Of a stretch of DNA of 64,000 nucleotides, positions 1 through 8,149 are shown piece after piece (within the stretch, counting starts at the first letter, position 1; every line of letters starts with the position of its first letter). The translations under genes and the position numbers were made by a program. The DNA is from Flavimobilis massiliensis (GTDB lineage: Bacteria; Actinomycetota; Actinomycetes; Actinomycetales; Cellulomonadaceae). The stretch lies in contig NZ_LT964979.1 in NCBI RefSeq assembly GCF_900240335.1, positions 992,001 through 1,056,000 on the forward strand, written 5' to 3'. The notes beneath the pieces are model-generated. The model was not told where the DNA came from, searched no databases, and saw only the letters and a list, made by a program, of their open reading frames with translations.

Positions 1-194
1 CGCTCCGGCTCGCGAGTGTCGTCCAGCGGCTCCAGCCGCGCCTCAGCGAGGCTGCCCTCGCGGGCCTGCCCGGTCGGTCCGTGCTCCTCGTCGACGACTT
101 CACGGAGTCCGGCTGGACGCTCACGGTCGCCGCGCGCATGCTCCGCCAGGTCGGGGCGGCATCGGTCCTGCCGTTCGTCCTCGCCCAGGCCTGA
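1..194 (+). CDS. RecQ-family ATP-dependent DNA helicase, C-terminal end (partial)
   Basis: Only the last 63 codons are in the window, read in the frame starting at base 3 and ending with TGA at 192-194. The visible peptide contains VLLVDDFTESGWTLTVAARM followed by a short hydrophobic end (VLPFVLAQA). This phosphoribosyltransferase-like tail, with its VDD-T-S/T-GWT core, is what I recall from the C-terminus of actinobacterial RecQ-type 3'-5' helicases. The helicase motifs lie upstream of the window, so the call rests on this tail alone. A stand-alone phosphoribosyltransferase is the main alternative. The next gene starts about 150 bp downstream behind its own promoter-like hexamer. Confidence 0.6.
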   Translation, partial: LRLASVVQRLQPRLSEAALAGLPGRSVLLVDDFTESGWTLTVAARMLRQVGAASVLPFVLAQA

Positions 195-329
195 CGTCGC
201 GCGCGGACGTCGCGCGTCCGCGCGGGCTGCCGGCTCTCCGAGCTCACCGGCGGCCCGCGCAGCGTGCGCGGTCGTCCGCGCCACGGGCTTTCTCACGGCC
301 TGCCCCGTGCTCCGCCCGTGCGTGCGCGC

Positions 330-335
330 TACCGT
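330..335 (+). promoter_or_regulatory. -10 hexamer of a probable leaderless promoter (DUF1697 gene)
   Basis: TACCGT, a TANNNT-type actinobacterial -10, ends exactly 6 nt before the ATG at 342. There is no Shine-Dalgarno sequence in those 6 nt. The transcript would start at or next to the A of the start codon. No convincing -35 is visible. Confidence 0.4.
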
Positions 336-341
336 CGGACC

Positions 342-1277
342 ATGCCAGCACCCAAACTCGCCGCCGACGATGTCCGCCTCGCCGCGCTGCTGCGCGGCGT
401 CAACGTCGGAGGCCGCAACATCCCGATGTACGAGCTGCGCGACGCCGTCGGGACCCTCGACGTCCGCAACGTCCGCACGGTCCTCGCGAGCGGGAACGTC
501 CTGCTCGACGCGTCCGCGCAGACACCCGTCACCACGACCCGCGCACGGCTCGAGTCAACGATCGGTGAGCGCTTCGGCTACGAGGCGCTCGTCGCACTCG
601 TACCGCTCACACTCGTCGGCGAGCTCGTCGCCGGTGCGCCCTGGCCCGACGACGCCCTGTGGCACACATACGTCGCGTTCTCGACGACGCCCGGTCTGCT
701 GCGCGACGCGACGACCGCGACCGAGGAGAAGGTCACGGCCGACGCAGCTGCGGCCGATGCCGCTGGTGCGGCCGAAGCACCGCAAGCGTCGACCGATGAC
801 ACACCGACCGTCAACGCCCCTGCCGCGGACACTGTCTCTAGCGCGTCCGCCGACGCTCCTTCGTCCGCCAACACCTCAGCCGACGACGCACCTGCGGGCA
901 CCCGACTCGCGGAGGTCCGCGCCCGCGCCGCGACCCGCAGGACGCTCTCCGAGCAGCTCGCCGCGAACGAGGAGGCGGCCGCACGCGTCACCGAGCTGCG
1001 CGAGCGCACCGGACGCACCGAGGTGTGCTCGGTCGTCGCCGCGAGCTTCCTCGTCGGCGGGGCCGAGCGCGACGCCGAGCGCGGCGACCTCGTCGAGAGC
1101 TGGCAGCACCCGGACGCGGCCCTCGCGGCCCGAATTGCCGAGGTCGGCCTCGACGCGCTGTGGTGGCGCTGCCCGCGCGGCTCGTCGCTCACGACCCCGC
1201 TCGCCCGCACGCTCGCCCGCGCGCGCTTCTCGGCGACGACCACCCGGAACGTGCGGACTCTGCGCCGCCTGTCCTGA
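342..1277 (+). CDS. DUF1697 domain protein with a long Ala/Thr-rich insert
   Basis: A 311-residue member of DUF1697, a family of unknown function. The N-terminal signature is clear: LAALLRGVNVGGRNIPM at about residues 13-29, then VRTVLASGNVLL at 45-55. The C-terminus carries the usual TTRNVRTLRRL-type ending. Family members are normally about 180 residues. Here roughly residues 122-225 interrupt the domain with a low-complexity Ala/Thr/Asp/Ser stretch followed by an Arg/Glu-rich probable helix. The frame is open throughout and the flanking family motifs are in register, so this is an insertion and not a frameshift. The ATG at 342 was preferred to an upstream GTG because the family motif begins shortly after it and a -10-like hexamer ends 6 nt before it. 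It converges on the ASCH gene with only 6 bp between stops. Confidence 0.8.
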   Translation: MPAPKLAADDVRLAALLRGVNVGGRNIPMYELRDAVGTLDVRNVRTVLASGNVLLDASAQTPVTTTRARLESTIGERFGYEALVALVPLTLVGELVAGAPWPDDALWHTYVAFSTTPGLLRDATTATEEKVTADAAAADAAGAAEAPQASTDDTPTVNAPAADTVSSASADAPSSANTSADDAPAGTRLAEVRARAATRRTLSEQLAANEEAAARVTELRERTGRTEVCSVVAASFLVGGAERDAERGDLVESWQHPDAALAARIAEVGLDALWWRCPRGSSLTTPLARTLARARFSATTTRNVRTLRRLS

Positions 1278-1283
1278 GGTAGC

Positions 1284-1769
1284 TCAGGCGTCGGCGACCT
1301 CGGGTGGCCAGACGACCGTGAACCGCTCGGCGAGCACGACGCTGCTCCCGTCGAACGCGACCCCGGTGCGTGCGCTCACGCGCTCCCAGTAGGCGCGGTG
1401 ACCCGCGCGCCACGCCACGAGGGAACCGTCGTCCTCGCCCTCGGCCCGTGCGAAGTCCTCGTCGACGGCGTCGAAGCGGACCGCGTCGACCGAGGTGGTC
1501 CTCAGGACGCAACGGGGGGCGCCCGCGCCGTCGCACATCACCCAGTGGTCCCCCACCGCCGGAGGCGCCTCGTCCGCGAGCTCGAGCTCGGCCACGAGGG
1601 TCGCCGTCGCGCGCTTGCGGCCCGCGAGCACGAGTGCGATGAGCTCGTCGGCGAGCGCCGGCCCGTCGCCGAACGCCTCGACACCGACGGGCAGCGTGCC
1701 TGCGGGCACTGCGCCGGCCGCGACGTACGCGTCCCACATCGCGCGGGCAGCGACGTCGTCGACGACCAT
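1284..1769 (-). CDS. ASCH domain protein
   Basis: 161 residues. The segment FGDGPALADELIALVLAGRK (about 33-52), followed by RATATLVAEL and then by VGDHWVMCDGAGAPRCVLRT, matches the ASCH beta-barrel fold. That fold is related to the PUA RNA-binding domain and is proposed to bind RNA or act on nucleic-acid substrates. The C-terminal W-ERF-VVWPPE segment is also typical. The ATG lies one base after the stop of hisD on the same strand, so the two are almost certainly co-transcribed, although no pathway link between them is known to me. It is the last gene of the long minus-strand train and converges with the DUF1697 gene; no terminator hairpin fits in the 6-bp gap. The exact biochemical role is unknown. 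Confidence 0.8.
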   Translation of the reverse strand: MVVDDVAARAMWDAYVAAGAVPAGTLPVGVEAFGDGPALADELIALVLAGRKRATATLVAELELADEAPPAVGDHWVMCDGAGAPRCVLRTTSVDAVRFDAVDEDFARAEGEDDGSLVAWRAGHRAYWERVSARTGVAFDGSSVVLAERFTVVWPPEVADA

Positions 1770-1770
1770 C

Positions 1771-3099
1771 TCAGCGACCGAAGCGTGCGGTGATCGCCTC
1801 GCCGTGGGCCGGGAGGTCCTCGGCGTTCGCGAACGTGACGATCTGGCCCGCGATCTGCTCGAGGGCGTCGCGCGAGTACTCGACGACCTGGACGGCCCGC
1901 ACGAACGAGTGGACGCCGAGCCCGCTCGAGTAGTGCGCGCACCCGCCCGTCGGCAGGACGTGGTTGGAGCCGGCCATGTAGTCGCCGAGCGGCACGGGCG
2001 AGTAGGCGCCGACGAAGATCGCGCCCGCGCTCGTCACACGGTCCGCGAGCGCGGCGGCGTCCGCCGTCTGGATCTCGAGGTGCTCGGCGCCGTACGCGTT
2101 GACGACCGCGAGGCCCGCCTCGAGGTCGTCGACGAGGACCGTCGCGGACTGGGGCCCGGCGAGCGCGGTCGCGACACGCTCGGTGTGCTTCGTCGCGGCA
2201 GCACGCCGGGCGAGCGCCGCGTCGACCGCGTCCGCGAGCGCAACCGAGTCGGTGACGAGCACCGAGGCCGCCATGGGGTCGTGCTCGGCCTGACTGAGGA
2301 GGTCCGCAGCGACGTGCTCGGCGTCCGCGGTCTCGTCGGCGAGCACAGCGATCTCGGTGGGCCCGGCCTCCGCGTCGATGCCGACGACCCCGCGCACGAG
2401 GCGCTTGGCGGCGGCGACGAAGACGTTGCCGGGCCCCGTGATGACGTCGACGGGCTCGGCGAGGACGTCGCCGTCCTGGGGCTCGGAGCCCACGGCACCG
2501 TAGGCGAACATCGCGACGGCCTGCGCGCCGCCGACCGCGTAGACCTCGTCGACGCCGAGGAGTGCGCACGCCGCAAGGATCGTCGCGTTCGGCAGCCCCT
2601 GCTCGTCCGCCTGCGGCGGGCTCGCGATCGCGAGCGACGCGACGCCTGCCTCCTGGGCCGCGACGACGTTCATGATGACGGACGACGGGTAGACAGCGAG
2701 CCCGCCGGGCACGTAGAGCCCGACGCGCTGCACGGGGATCCACCGCTGCCGCACCGTCGCGCCCGGGGCGACGGACACCGTGAAGTCGGCGGGACGCTGC
2801 GCCGCGTGGACGGCGCGCACGCGCGTGATGGTCTCCTCGAGCGCGGCGCGCAGACCAGGCTCGAGGCCCTCGAGCGCGGCGGTGATGACGTCGGTCGGGA
2901 CCCGCAGGTGCTCGGGGCGCACGTGGTCGAACTTCTCGGCATAGTCGCGCAGCGCCGCGGCGCCGCGTGCGCGGACGTCCTCGACGACGGGGGCGACAAG
3001 CCGGCTCGCGTCCTCGACGCCCACCTCGGGGCGCGGGAGGACAGCGGAGAGCTCACGGGCGGACAGGGAGCGACCACGCAGGTCCAGACGGTTGATCAC
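1771..3099 (-). CDS. hisD: Histidinol dehydrogenase
   Basis: 442 residues, the normal length for this NAD- and zinc-dependent enzyme, which oxidises L-histidinol to L-histidine in the last two steps of histidine synthesis. Family landmarks visible in order include the ITGPGNVFVAAAKR stretch, the GPTEIAVLAD motif, the LSQAEHDP segment with its metal- and catalysis-related Glu/His, and the late AGSNHVLPTGG motif. The start is the GTG at 3099 (reading VINRLDLRGRSL), where family similarity begins; the open frame continues upstream without a plausible start. No other his genes are in the window downstream of it: the next gene is ASCH. In many actinobacteria hisD heads the his operon, so the operon is either elsewhere or broken here. 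Confidence 0.95.
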   Translation of the reverse strand: MINRLDLRGRSLSARELSAVLPRPEVGVEDASRLVAPVVEDVRARGAAALRDYAEKFDHVRPEHLRVPTDVITAALEGLEPGLRAALEETITRVRAVHAAQRPADFTVSVAPGATVRQRWIPVQRVGLYVPGGLAVYPSSVIMNVVAAQEAGVASLAIASPPQADEQGLPNATILAACALLGVDEVYAVGGAQAVAMFAYGAVGSEPQDGDVLAEPVDVITGPGNVFVAAAKRLVRGVVGIDAEAGPTEIAVLADETADAEHVAADLLSQAEHDPMAASVLVTDSVALADAVDAALARRAAATKHTERVATALAGPQSATVLVDDLEAGLAVVNAYGAEHLEIQTADAAALADRVTSAGAIFVGAYSPVPLGDYMAGSNHVLPTGGCAHYSSGLGVHSFVRAVQVVEYSRDALEQIAGQIVTFANAEDLPAHGEAITARFGR

Positions 3100-3139
3100 T
3101 CTCCGAGGGTAGCGGCGGCAGTGCGCAGCACGCAGGGAA

Positions 3140-3333
3140 TTATCGCTGGGCGGACGCCCGCCCGGCGACGGTGCGGCGTCCGTCGACGCCGTGCGCCGTG
3201 AGGATCGCGCAATCGCATCGACGCTTTCCTGCATCTGCTCGGGAGCCGGAGTGCGGAACCACGTCACGGCTCCGACAGAGTTGCAGTCCGCGTAGAAGTC
3301 CGGGTTCGGCAGGTGCTCCTCGAACCACTTCAG
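3140..3333 (-). pseudogene. Small conserved-looking gene with an apparent frameshift
   Basis: Directly after the S4-domain gene the minus strand reads LKWFEEHLPNPDFYADCNSV and then GAVTWFRTPAPEQMQESVDAIA in one frame. It then needs a one-base shift near 3204-3210 to continue as ILTAHGVDGRRTVAGRASAQR and stop at TAA (3140-3142). Both halves look like coding sequence and join sensibly (A-[R]-ILTAHGV), while the unshifted frame runs on into Arg/Ser-rich text and then hisD. The only obvious start is CTG overlapping the S4 stop as C-TGA, so the true start is unclear. I recall short actinobacterial hypotheticals beginning with a similar K/RWFE-LP motif, but I cannot name the family. Either a one-base deletion made a pseudogene or the base call is wrong. 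Confidence 0.5.
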
Positions 3334-3557
3334 CCGTCGTGCACGACGCGCGCCGCGCGGCGTCCGCCTGGGTGCGACACGACGACGACGTCGCCGGGGA
3401 CGAGCTGGCGGCCGCGGCGCGTGTCGACCTCGCCGTTGACGGTGACCTCCCCGTCCGTGACGAGGTCGCGCGCCTCGGCGCCGGACTCGGCAAGGTCGGC
3501 GAGCTTGAGAAACTGGCCCAGGCGGATGGACTCGTCGCGGATCGTCACGTCGTGCAT
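3330..3557 (-). CDS. S4-domain RNA-binding protein (YbcJ-like)
   Basis: A 75-residue single-domain protein. IRLGQFLKLADLAESGAEAR (11-30), the DGEVTVNGEVDTRRGRQL stretch (35-52) and PGDVVV (54-59) form a complete S4 RNA-binding alpha-L motif, as in YbcJ and YaaA. These small proteins are thought to bind structured RNA, often ribosomal. No enzymatic domain is attached. The ATG at 3557 is the start nearest the domain. It lies 38 nt downstream of the PPOX gene and overlaps the start of the small frameshifted gene. Confidence 0.85.
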   Translation of the reverse strand: MHDVTIRDESIRLGQFLKLADLAESGAEARDLVTDGEVTVNGEVDTRRGRQLVPGDVVVVSHPGGRRAARVVHDG

Positions 3558-3595
3558 GACGCCATTCTCGCAGGCGTCGGCCCTGGCCGAGCGCG

Positions 3596-4000
3596 TCAGC
3601 GGGTCATGTAGCCCGAGCCGAGCACGCGGTCGGGCCTGACGTGGAGGACGACGCGCTCGGGCTTGGGCTCGAGCGGTCGGTACCGCACGGCGTAGCGACG
3701 CACGGCCTCGGCGACGTCGTCGGGGTCGTCCGAGACGGTCGCCGTGCCCTCGAACGTCAGCCAGCGGCCTCCGTCGACCTGGCACACGGCGACGCGCGCC
3801 CCGCCGCTGGCTGCGCCCGTGACGACGTTGCGTGCCTTAACGCTCGTCCGCTCCGTCGTGATGCGGACGAGCTGTGCGTCGGCGTCCCACGTGAACGCGA
3901 CGGGCACGACATGCGGCGTGCCGTCGGCACGCAGCGTCGTAAGCGTGGCGAGGTGACGTTCGGTGACGAACACGGTCTGCTCAGGGGTGAGGGGACGCAC
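3596..4000 (-). CDS. PPOX-class, probable F420-dependent oxidoreductase
   Basis: 134 residues with the split-barrel flavin-binding fold of the pyridoxamine 5'-phosphate oxidase superfamily. RHLATLTTLRADGTPHVVPV (16-35), VRITTERTSVKARNV and RWLTFEGTATVSDDPDDV are the hallmarks of the TIGR03618-like group assigned to coenzyme F420. The substrate is not predictable. The start is the GTG at 4000, chosen because an AGGAG Shine-Dalgarno sits 7 nt upstream; an in-frame GTC further up is not a start. It follows dnaE by 25 nt and is probably read with it. No F420 biosynthesis gene is in the window, so cofactor use is inferred from the family. Confidence 0.8.
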   Translation of the reverse strand: MRPLTPEQTVFVTERHLATLTTLRADGTPHVVPVAFTWDADAQLVRITTERTSVKARNVVTGAASGGARVAVCQVDGGRWLTFEGTATVSDDPDDVAEAVRRYAVRYRPLEPKPERVVLHVRPDRVLGSGYMTR

Positions 4001-4025
4001 GGGACGCTCCTGGGTCGAGACAGGG

Positions 4026-7000
4026 TCAGCCGAGGCAGCTGGGGCCGAAGAGGACCTTGAGGTCCCCGAAGAGCGCGGGCGTCCGGTCGACACGGAAGCG
4101 GTCGGCCGCACGCAGGAGCGTCGACCGTCCAGGACGCGTCACCCGGATGTGGACCTCGGAGGACCCCGGGTGCGCCCGCAGGATGTCGCGGAGTTTCTCG
4201 ATGTCGCCCTGCGTGCATCGCGACTCGGGCACGATGACACGCACGGGGGCCTCGGGCCCAGCCGAGAGGTCGGGCAACGAGAGCTCCATCGCCTGGAGCG
4301 ACATCGACTCGTCGCGCCGCCTCACGCGTCCGCGCAGGACGACGATCTGATCCTCCGCGAGCACCGTCGAGTACGCGGTGTACGTCTCGCCGAAGAACAT
4401 CACCTCGATCGACCCCTCAAGGTCCTCGATCGTCACGGCCGCCCACGGGTTGCCGTTCTTTGACATCTTGCGCTGCAAGCTCGTGATGAGCCCCGCAATG
4501 ACCACGGTCGAGCCGTCGGGCCGCGCCTCGTCCGCGAGGAGGTTCGCGACCGACGTCTCCGCGGCACGCTCGAGCACGTGCTCGAGACCCGACAGGGGGT
4601 GGTCGGAGACGTAGAGGCCGAGCATGTCCCGCTCGAACGCGAGCAGTTGCTTCTTGTCCCAGTCCGGCAGGTCCGGTACCTCGACGGAGAAGCCGACCGC
4701 GTCGTCCTCCTCACCGCCGAAGCCAGCGAAGAGGTCGAACTGGCCCTCGGCCTCCTTGCGCTTGACGCCGATGACGGCGTCGACCGCCTGCTCGTGCACC
4801 ATGACGAGCGCGCGGCGCGTGTGCCCGAGCGAGTCGAAGGCCCCGCCCTTGATGAGCGACTCGATGGTCCGCTTGTTGCAGACGACCGCCGGCACCTTGT
4901 CGAGGAAGTCGGTGAACGACGTGAAGTCGCCCTTCTCCTCGCGCGTGCGGACGATCGCGTCGACGACGTTCGCGCCGACGTTGCGGATCGCGGTGAGGCC
5001 GAAGCGGATGTCCGGGCCGACGGCCGTGAAGTTCGCGGCCGACGAGTTGACGTCGGGCGGCAGCACCGTGATGCCCATGCGGCGGCACTCGCCGAGGTAG
5101 AGCGCGGACTTGTCCTTGTCGTCCTTGACGGACGTGAGAAGGCCCGCCATGTACTCGCCCGGGTAGTGCGCCTTGAGGTACGCGGTCCAGTACGAGACGA
5201 GCCCGTAGGCCGCGGTGTGCGCCTTGTTGAAGGCGTAGTCGGCGAAGGACTCGAGGACGTTCCACAGCGCGTGCTGCGCGTCCTTCGTGTAACCGTGCTT
5301 CGTCATGCCCTCGAAGAAGTCGGCCTGCTGCTTGTCGAGCTCGGACTTCTTCTTCTTGCCCATCGCGCGACGCAGGACGTCGGCCTGTCCGAGCGAGAAG
5401 CCTGCGACCTTCTGGGCCGCGGCCATCACCTGCTCCTGGTAGACGATGAGGCCGTACGTCCCGCCGAGGATCTCGCTGAGCGGCTCCTCGAGCTCAGGGT
5501 GGATCGGCGTGATCTCCTGGAGCCCGTTCTTGCGCAGCGCGTAGTTCGTGTGCGAGTTCACGCCCATGGGGCCGGGGCGGTAGAGCGCGAGGACGGCCGA
5601 GATGTCCTCGAAGTTGTCGGGCTTCATGAGTCGCAGCAGCGAGCGCATGGGGCCGCCGTCGAGCTGGAAGACGCCGAGAGTGTCGCCGCGTGCGAGCAGC
5701 TCGTAGCTGCCGACGTCGTCGAGCGGGAGATCCTCGAGGACGAGCGGCTCCTTGCCGTTCATGACGATGTTCTCGAGCGCGTCGTCGAGGATCGTGAGGT
5801 TGCGCAGCCCGAGGAAGTCCATCTTGATGAGGCCGAGGCCCTCGGACGTCGGGTAGTCGAACTGCGTGATGATCGCGCCGTCCTGGGGGCGACGCATGAT
5901 GGGGATGATGTCGATGAGCGGGTGGTTCGACATGATGACGCCCGCGGCATGGACGCCCCACTGGCGCTTGAGGCCCTCGATGCCGCGGGCGAGCTCGACG
6001 ACACGCTGCGCGTCGGGGTCGGCGTCGTGGAGCGCCCGGAACTCGGAGGCCTCCGCGTAGCGCTTGTGCTGGGGGTCGAAGATCCCCGAGAGCGGGATGT
6101 CCTTGCCCATGACGGCGGGCGGCATGGCCTTCGTGAGTTTCTCGCCCATCGCGAAGGGGAAGCCGAGCAAGCGCGAGGAGTCCTTGAGCGCCTGCTTCGC
6201 CTTGATCGTGCCGTACGTGACGATCTGCGCGACGTGGTCCTCGCCGTACTTCTCGGTGACGTACCTGATGACCTCGCCGCGCCGACGCTCGTCAAAGTCG
6301 ACGTCGAAGTCGGGCATCGAGACACGCTCGGGATTGAGGAAGCGCTCAAAGATGAGGCCGTGCTCGAGCGGGTCGAGGTCCGTGATCCGCATCGCGTACG
6401 CCGCCATCGAACCGGCGCCCGAGCCACGACCCGGTCCGACGCGGATGCCCTGGGACTTCGCCCAGTTGATGAAGTCCGCGACGACGAGGAAGTACCCCGG
6501 GAAGCCCATCTGGACGATGACGTCGGTCTCGTACTTCGCCTGCGCCCGCGACGCCTCGGGGACGCCGCCCGGGTAACGGGCGGCGAGCCCGGTCTCGACC
6601 TCCTTGATGAACCACGAGGTCTCGTCCTCCCCCGCCGGGACGGGGAAGTTCGGCATGTAGTTGGCGTTCGTGTCGAAGGACACCTCGCACTGCTCGGCGA
6701 CGAGCAGCGTGTTGTCGCACGCCTCGGGATAGTCCTTGAAGAGCCGGCGCATCTCGGCGGCCGTCTTCACGTAGTAGCCCGTGCCCTGGAACGCGAAACG
6801 GTTGCCGCCCTGCTCGTACGTCGGCTCGGTGAGCGCCGAGCCCGAGTTGATCGCGAGCAGCGCCTCCTGGCTCGCCGCGTCCTCCTCGCGCACGTAGTGG
6901 AGGTCGTTCGTCGCGAGCAGCGGGGCCCCGATCGCCTTGGAGAGCTCGATGAGCTGGGAGTAGACACGCGTCTCGATGTCGAGCCCGTGGTCCATGAGCT

Positions 7001-7577
7001 CGACGTAGAAGAACTCCTTGCCGAAGATATCCTGGAGCTCGCCCGCGACCCGCACGGCCTCGTCGTACTGACCGAGGCGCAGGCGCGTCTGGACCTCTCC
7101 CGACGGGCAGCCGGTCGACGCGATCATGCCGCCCGAGTAGCGCTCGAGCAGGTCGCGGTCCATGCGCGGCCACTTGCCCATCTGGCCCTCAAGAGACGCG
7201 TACGACGACGCCCGGAAGAGGTTGTGGAGGCCCTCGTTGTTGCGCGCCCACATCGTCATGTGCGTGTACGCGCCGCGTGCCGAGACGTCGTCGGACTCCT
7301 GGCCCTGCTCACCGAAGCGCACGCGCGTCTGGTCGAAGCGGCTCGTCCCCGGGGTGACGTACGCCTCGACGCCGAGGATTGGCTTGATGCCCGCGCGCGT
7401 CGCCTGCTGCCAGAAGTCGAAGGCCCCGAAGAGGTAGCCGTGGTCGGTCGTCGCGATGGCCTTCTGCTCCTGCCGTGCGACCTCCTCCATGAGGTCCCCG
7501 ACGCGCGCCGCACCGTCGAGCATCGAGTACTCCGTGTGGACGTGAAGGTGGACGAAGTCCTCAGCAGTGCTCGGCAT
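4026..7577 (-). CDS. dnaE: DNA polymerase III alpha subunit, replicative
   Basis: 1183 residues, the size of actinobacterial DnaE1, the catalytic subunit of the replicative polymerase. The N-terminal PHP domain starts with HLHVHTEYSMLDG (10-22) and includes ATTDHGYLFG. The polymerase active site shows PDFDVDF at 422-428 (two catalytic aspartates at 425 and 427) and the GLIKMDFLGLRNL segment with the third. Fingers and thumb motifs, a helix-hairpin-helix region (PGPMGVNSHTNYALR and GTYGLIVYQEQVM nearby) and a C-terminal OB-fold region (ITSLQRKMSKNGNPWA) follow. The ATG at 7577 fits the PHP start. It is the DnaE1 type rather than the error-prone DnaE2, because of its length and because no imuA/imuB genes are beside it. 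Confidence 0.97.
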   Translation of the reverse strand: MPSTAEDFVHLHVHTEYSMLDGAARVGDLMEEVARQEQKAIATTDHGYLFGAFDFWQQATRAGIKPILGVEAYVTPGTSRFDQTRVRFGEQGQESDDVSARGAYTHMTMWARNNEGLHNLFRASSYASLEGQMGKWPRMDRDLLERYSGGMIASTGCPSGEVQTRLRLGQYDEAVRVAGELQDIFGKEFFYVELMDHGLDIETRVYSQLIELSKAIGAPLLATNDLHYVREEDAASQEALLAINSGSALTEPTYEQGGNRFAFQGTGYYVKTAAEMRRLFKDYPEACDNTLLVAEQCEVSFDTNANYMPNFPVPAGEDETSWFIKEVETGLAARYPGGVPEASRAQAKYETDVIVQMGFPGYFLVVADFINWAKSQGIRVGPGRGSGAGSMAAYAMRITDLDPLEHGLIFERFLNPERVSMPDFDVDFDERRRGEVIRYVTEKYGEDHVAQIVTYGTIKAKQALKDSSRLLGFPFAMGEKLTKAMPPAVMGKDIPLSGIFDPQHKRYAEASEFRALHDADPDAQRVVELARGIEGLKRQWGVHAAGVIMSNHPLIDIIPIMRRPQDGAIITQFDYPTSEGLGLIKMDFLGLRNLTILDDALENIVMNGKEPLVLEDLPLDDVGSYELLARGDTLGVFQLDGGPMRSLLRLMKPDNFEDISAVLALYRPGPMGVNSHTNYALRKNGLQEITPIHPELEEPLSEILGGTYGLIVYQEQVMAAAQKVAGFSLGQADVLRRAMGKKKKSELDKQQADFFEGMTKHGYTKDAQHALWNVLESFADYAFNKAHTAAYGLVSYWTAYLKAHYPGEYMAGLLTSVKDDKDKSALYLGECRRMGITVLPPDVNSSAANFTAVGPDIRFGLTAIRNVGANVVDAIVRTREEKGDFTSFTDFLDKVPAVVCNKRTIESLIKGGAFDSLGHTRRALVMVHEQAVDAVIGVKRKEAEGQFDLFAGFGGEEDDAVGFSVEVPDLPDWDKKQLLAFERDMLGLYVSDHPLSGLEHVLERAAETSVANLLADEARPDGSTVVIAGLITSLQRKMSKNGNPWAAVTIEDLEGSIEVMFFGETYTAYSTVLAEDQIVVLRGRVRRRDESMSLQAMELSLPDLSAGPEAPVRVIVPESRCTQGDIEKLRDILRAHPGSSEVHIRVTRPGRSTLLRAADRFRVDRTPALFGDLKVLFGPSCLG

Positions 7578-7648
7578 GCCCCCGAGTCTAGGCCGAGCAA
7601 CGGACGTCCCGGGCCGCGCGCGGCACGACGCCACGACCTCGTCCGGCC

Positions 7649-8149
7649 TCAGCGCACGAGGTCGACGAACGCGTCCTTGTGCTCGATCCCCGCGTCAAGG
7701 TAGAAGTCCCCGACGACTGTGTAACCGAGCGACTCGTAGAAGCCGAAGGCCTGCCGCTGCGCCGAGAGAACCGATCGCACGCGCCCGTCGACCGCGTGGT
7801 CGTCGAGCGCGACGGCGTGCGCCGCACGCATGAGCACGCGGCCGACGCCCGCGCCGCGCGCGACCGCGCGCACCGCGACCCGCCCGACGTGAACCTCCCC
7901 CGGGTGCTCCGGGTCCGCGAGGACCCGTGCCGTGCCGAGCACCTCGCCGTCCGTGCCGAGCGCAAGCAGGTGCGTCGTCGTCGGGGCATCGTCGAGCGCG
8001 TCGATCTCCTCGGCGAGAGGAACCTTCTGCTCGTCGACGAAGACCTCGAGCCGCACCGCGAGGCAGTCCCCGCGCCGGGTCCCGTCGTCGAGCCGCACGA
8101 CCGTGACGCTGCCCTCGACGAGGACGGGGCTCGTGCCGTCCGCGCTCAC
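7649..8149 (-). CDS. GNAT-family N-acetyltransferase
   Basis: 166 residues. After a short beta-strand region with the family-typical VFVDEQKVPLAEEIDALDD (about 31-49), the acetyl-CoA site appears as VGRVAVRAVARGAGVGRVLM, containing the R/Q-x-x-G-x-G/A P-loop-like signature. The late AFGFYESLGYTVVGDFYLDAGIEH segment closes the domain. This ElaA-like subgroup is uncharacterised; substrates cannot be predicted. The GTG start overlaps the TGA of the pseudouridine synthase gene as GTGA, so the two are translationally coupled. dnaE follows 71 bp later on the same strand. Confidence 0.85.
   Translation of the reverse strand: MSADGTSPVLVEGSVTVVRLDDGTRRGDCLAVRLEVFVDEQKVPLAEEIDALDDAPTTTHLLALGTDGEVLGTARVLADPEHPGEVHVGRVAVRAVARGAGVGRVLMRAAHAVALDDHAVDGRVRSVLSAQRQAFGFYESLGYTVVGDFYLDAGIEHKDAFVDLVR

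Noticed and set aside
1771..3267. A hisD start at 3267, giving 498 residues
   Set aside because: The extra 56 residues come from the frameshifted small gene and Arg/Ser-rich text; histidinol dehydrogenase similarity begins at the GTG at 3099.
4578..7703. A 1041-residue open frame on the plus strand opposite dnaE
   Set aside because: It is a shadow of the high GC content: the minus strand encodes a full-length DnaE with all motifs, while the plus-strand peptide is Arg/Val/Glu-rich with no recognisable domain. The same holds for most other long frames antisense to genes in this window.
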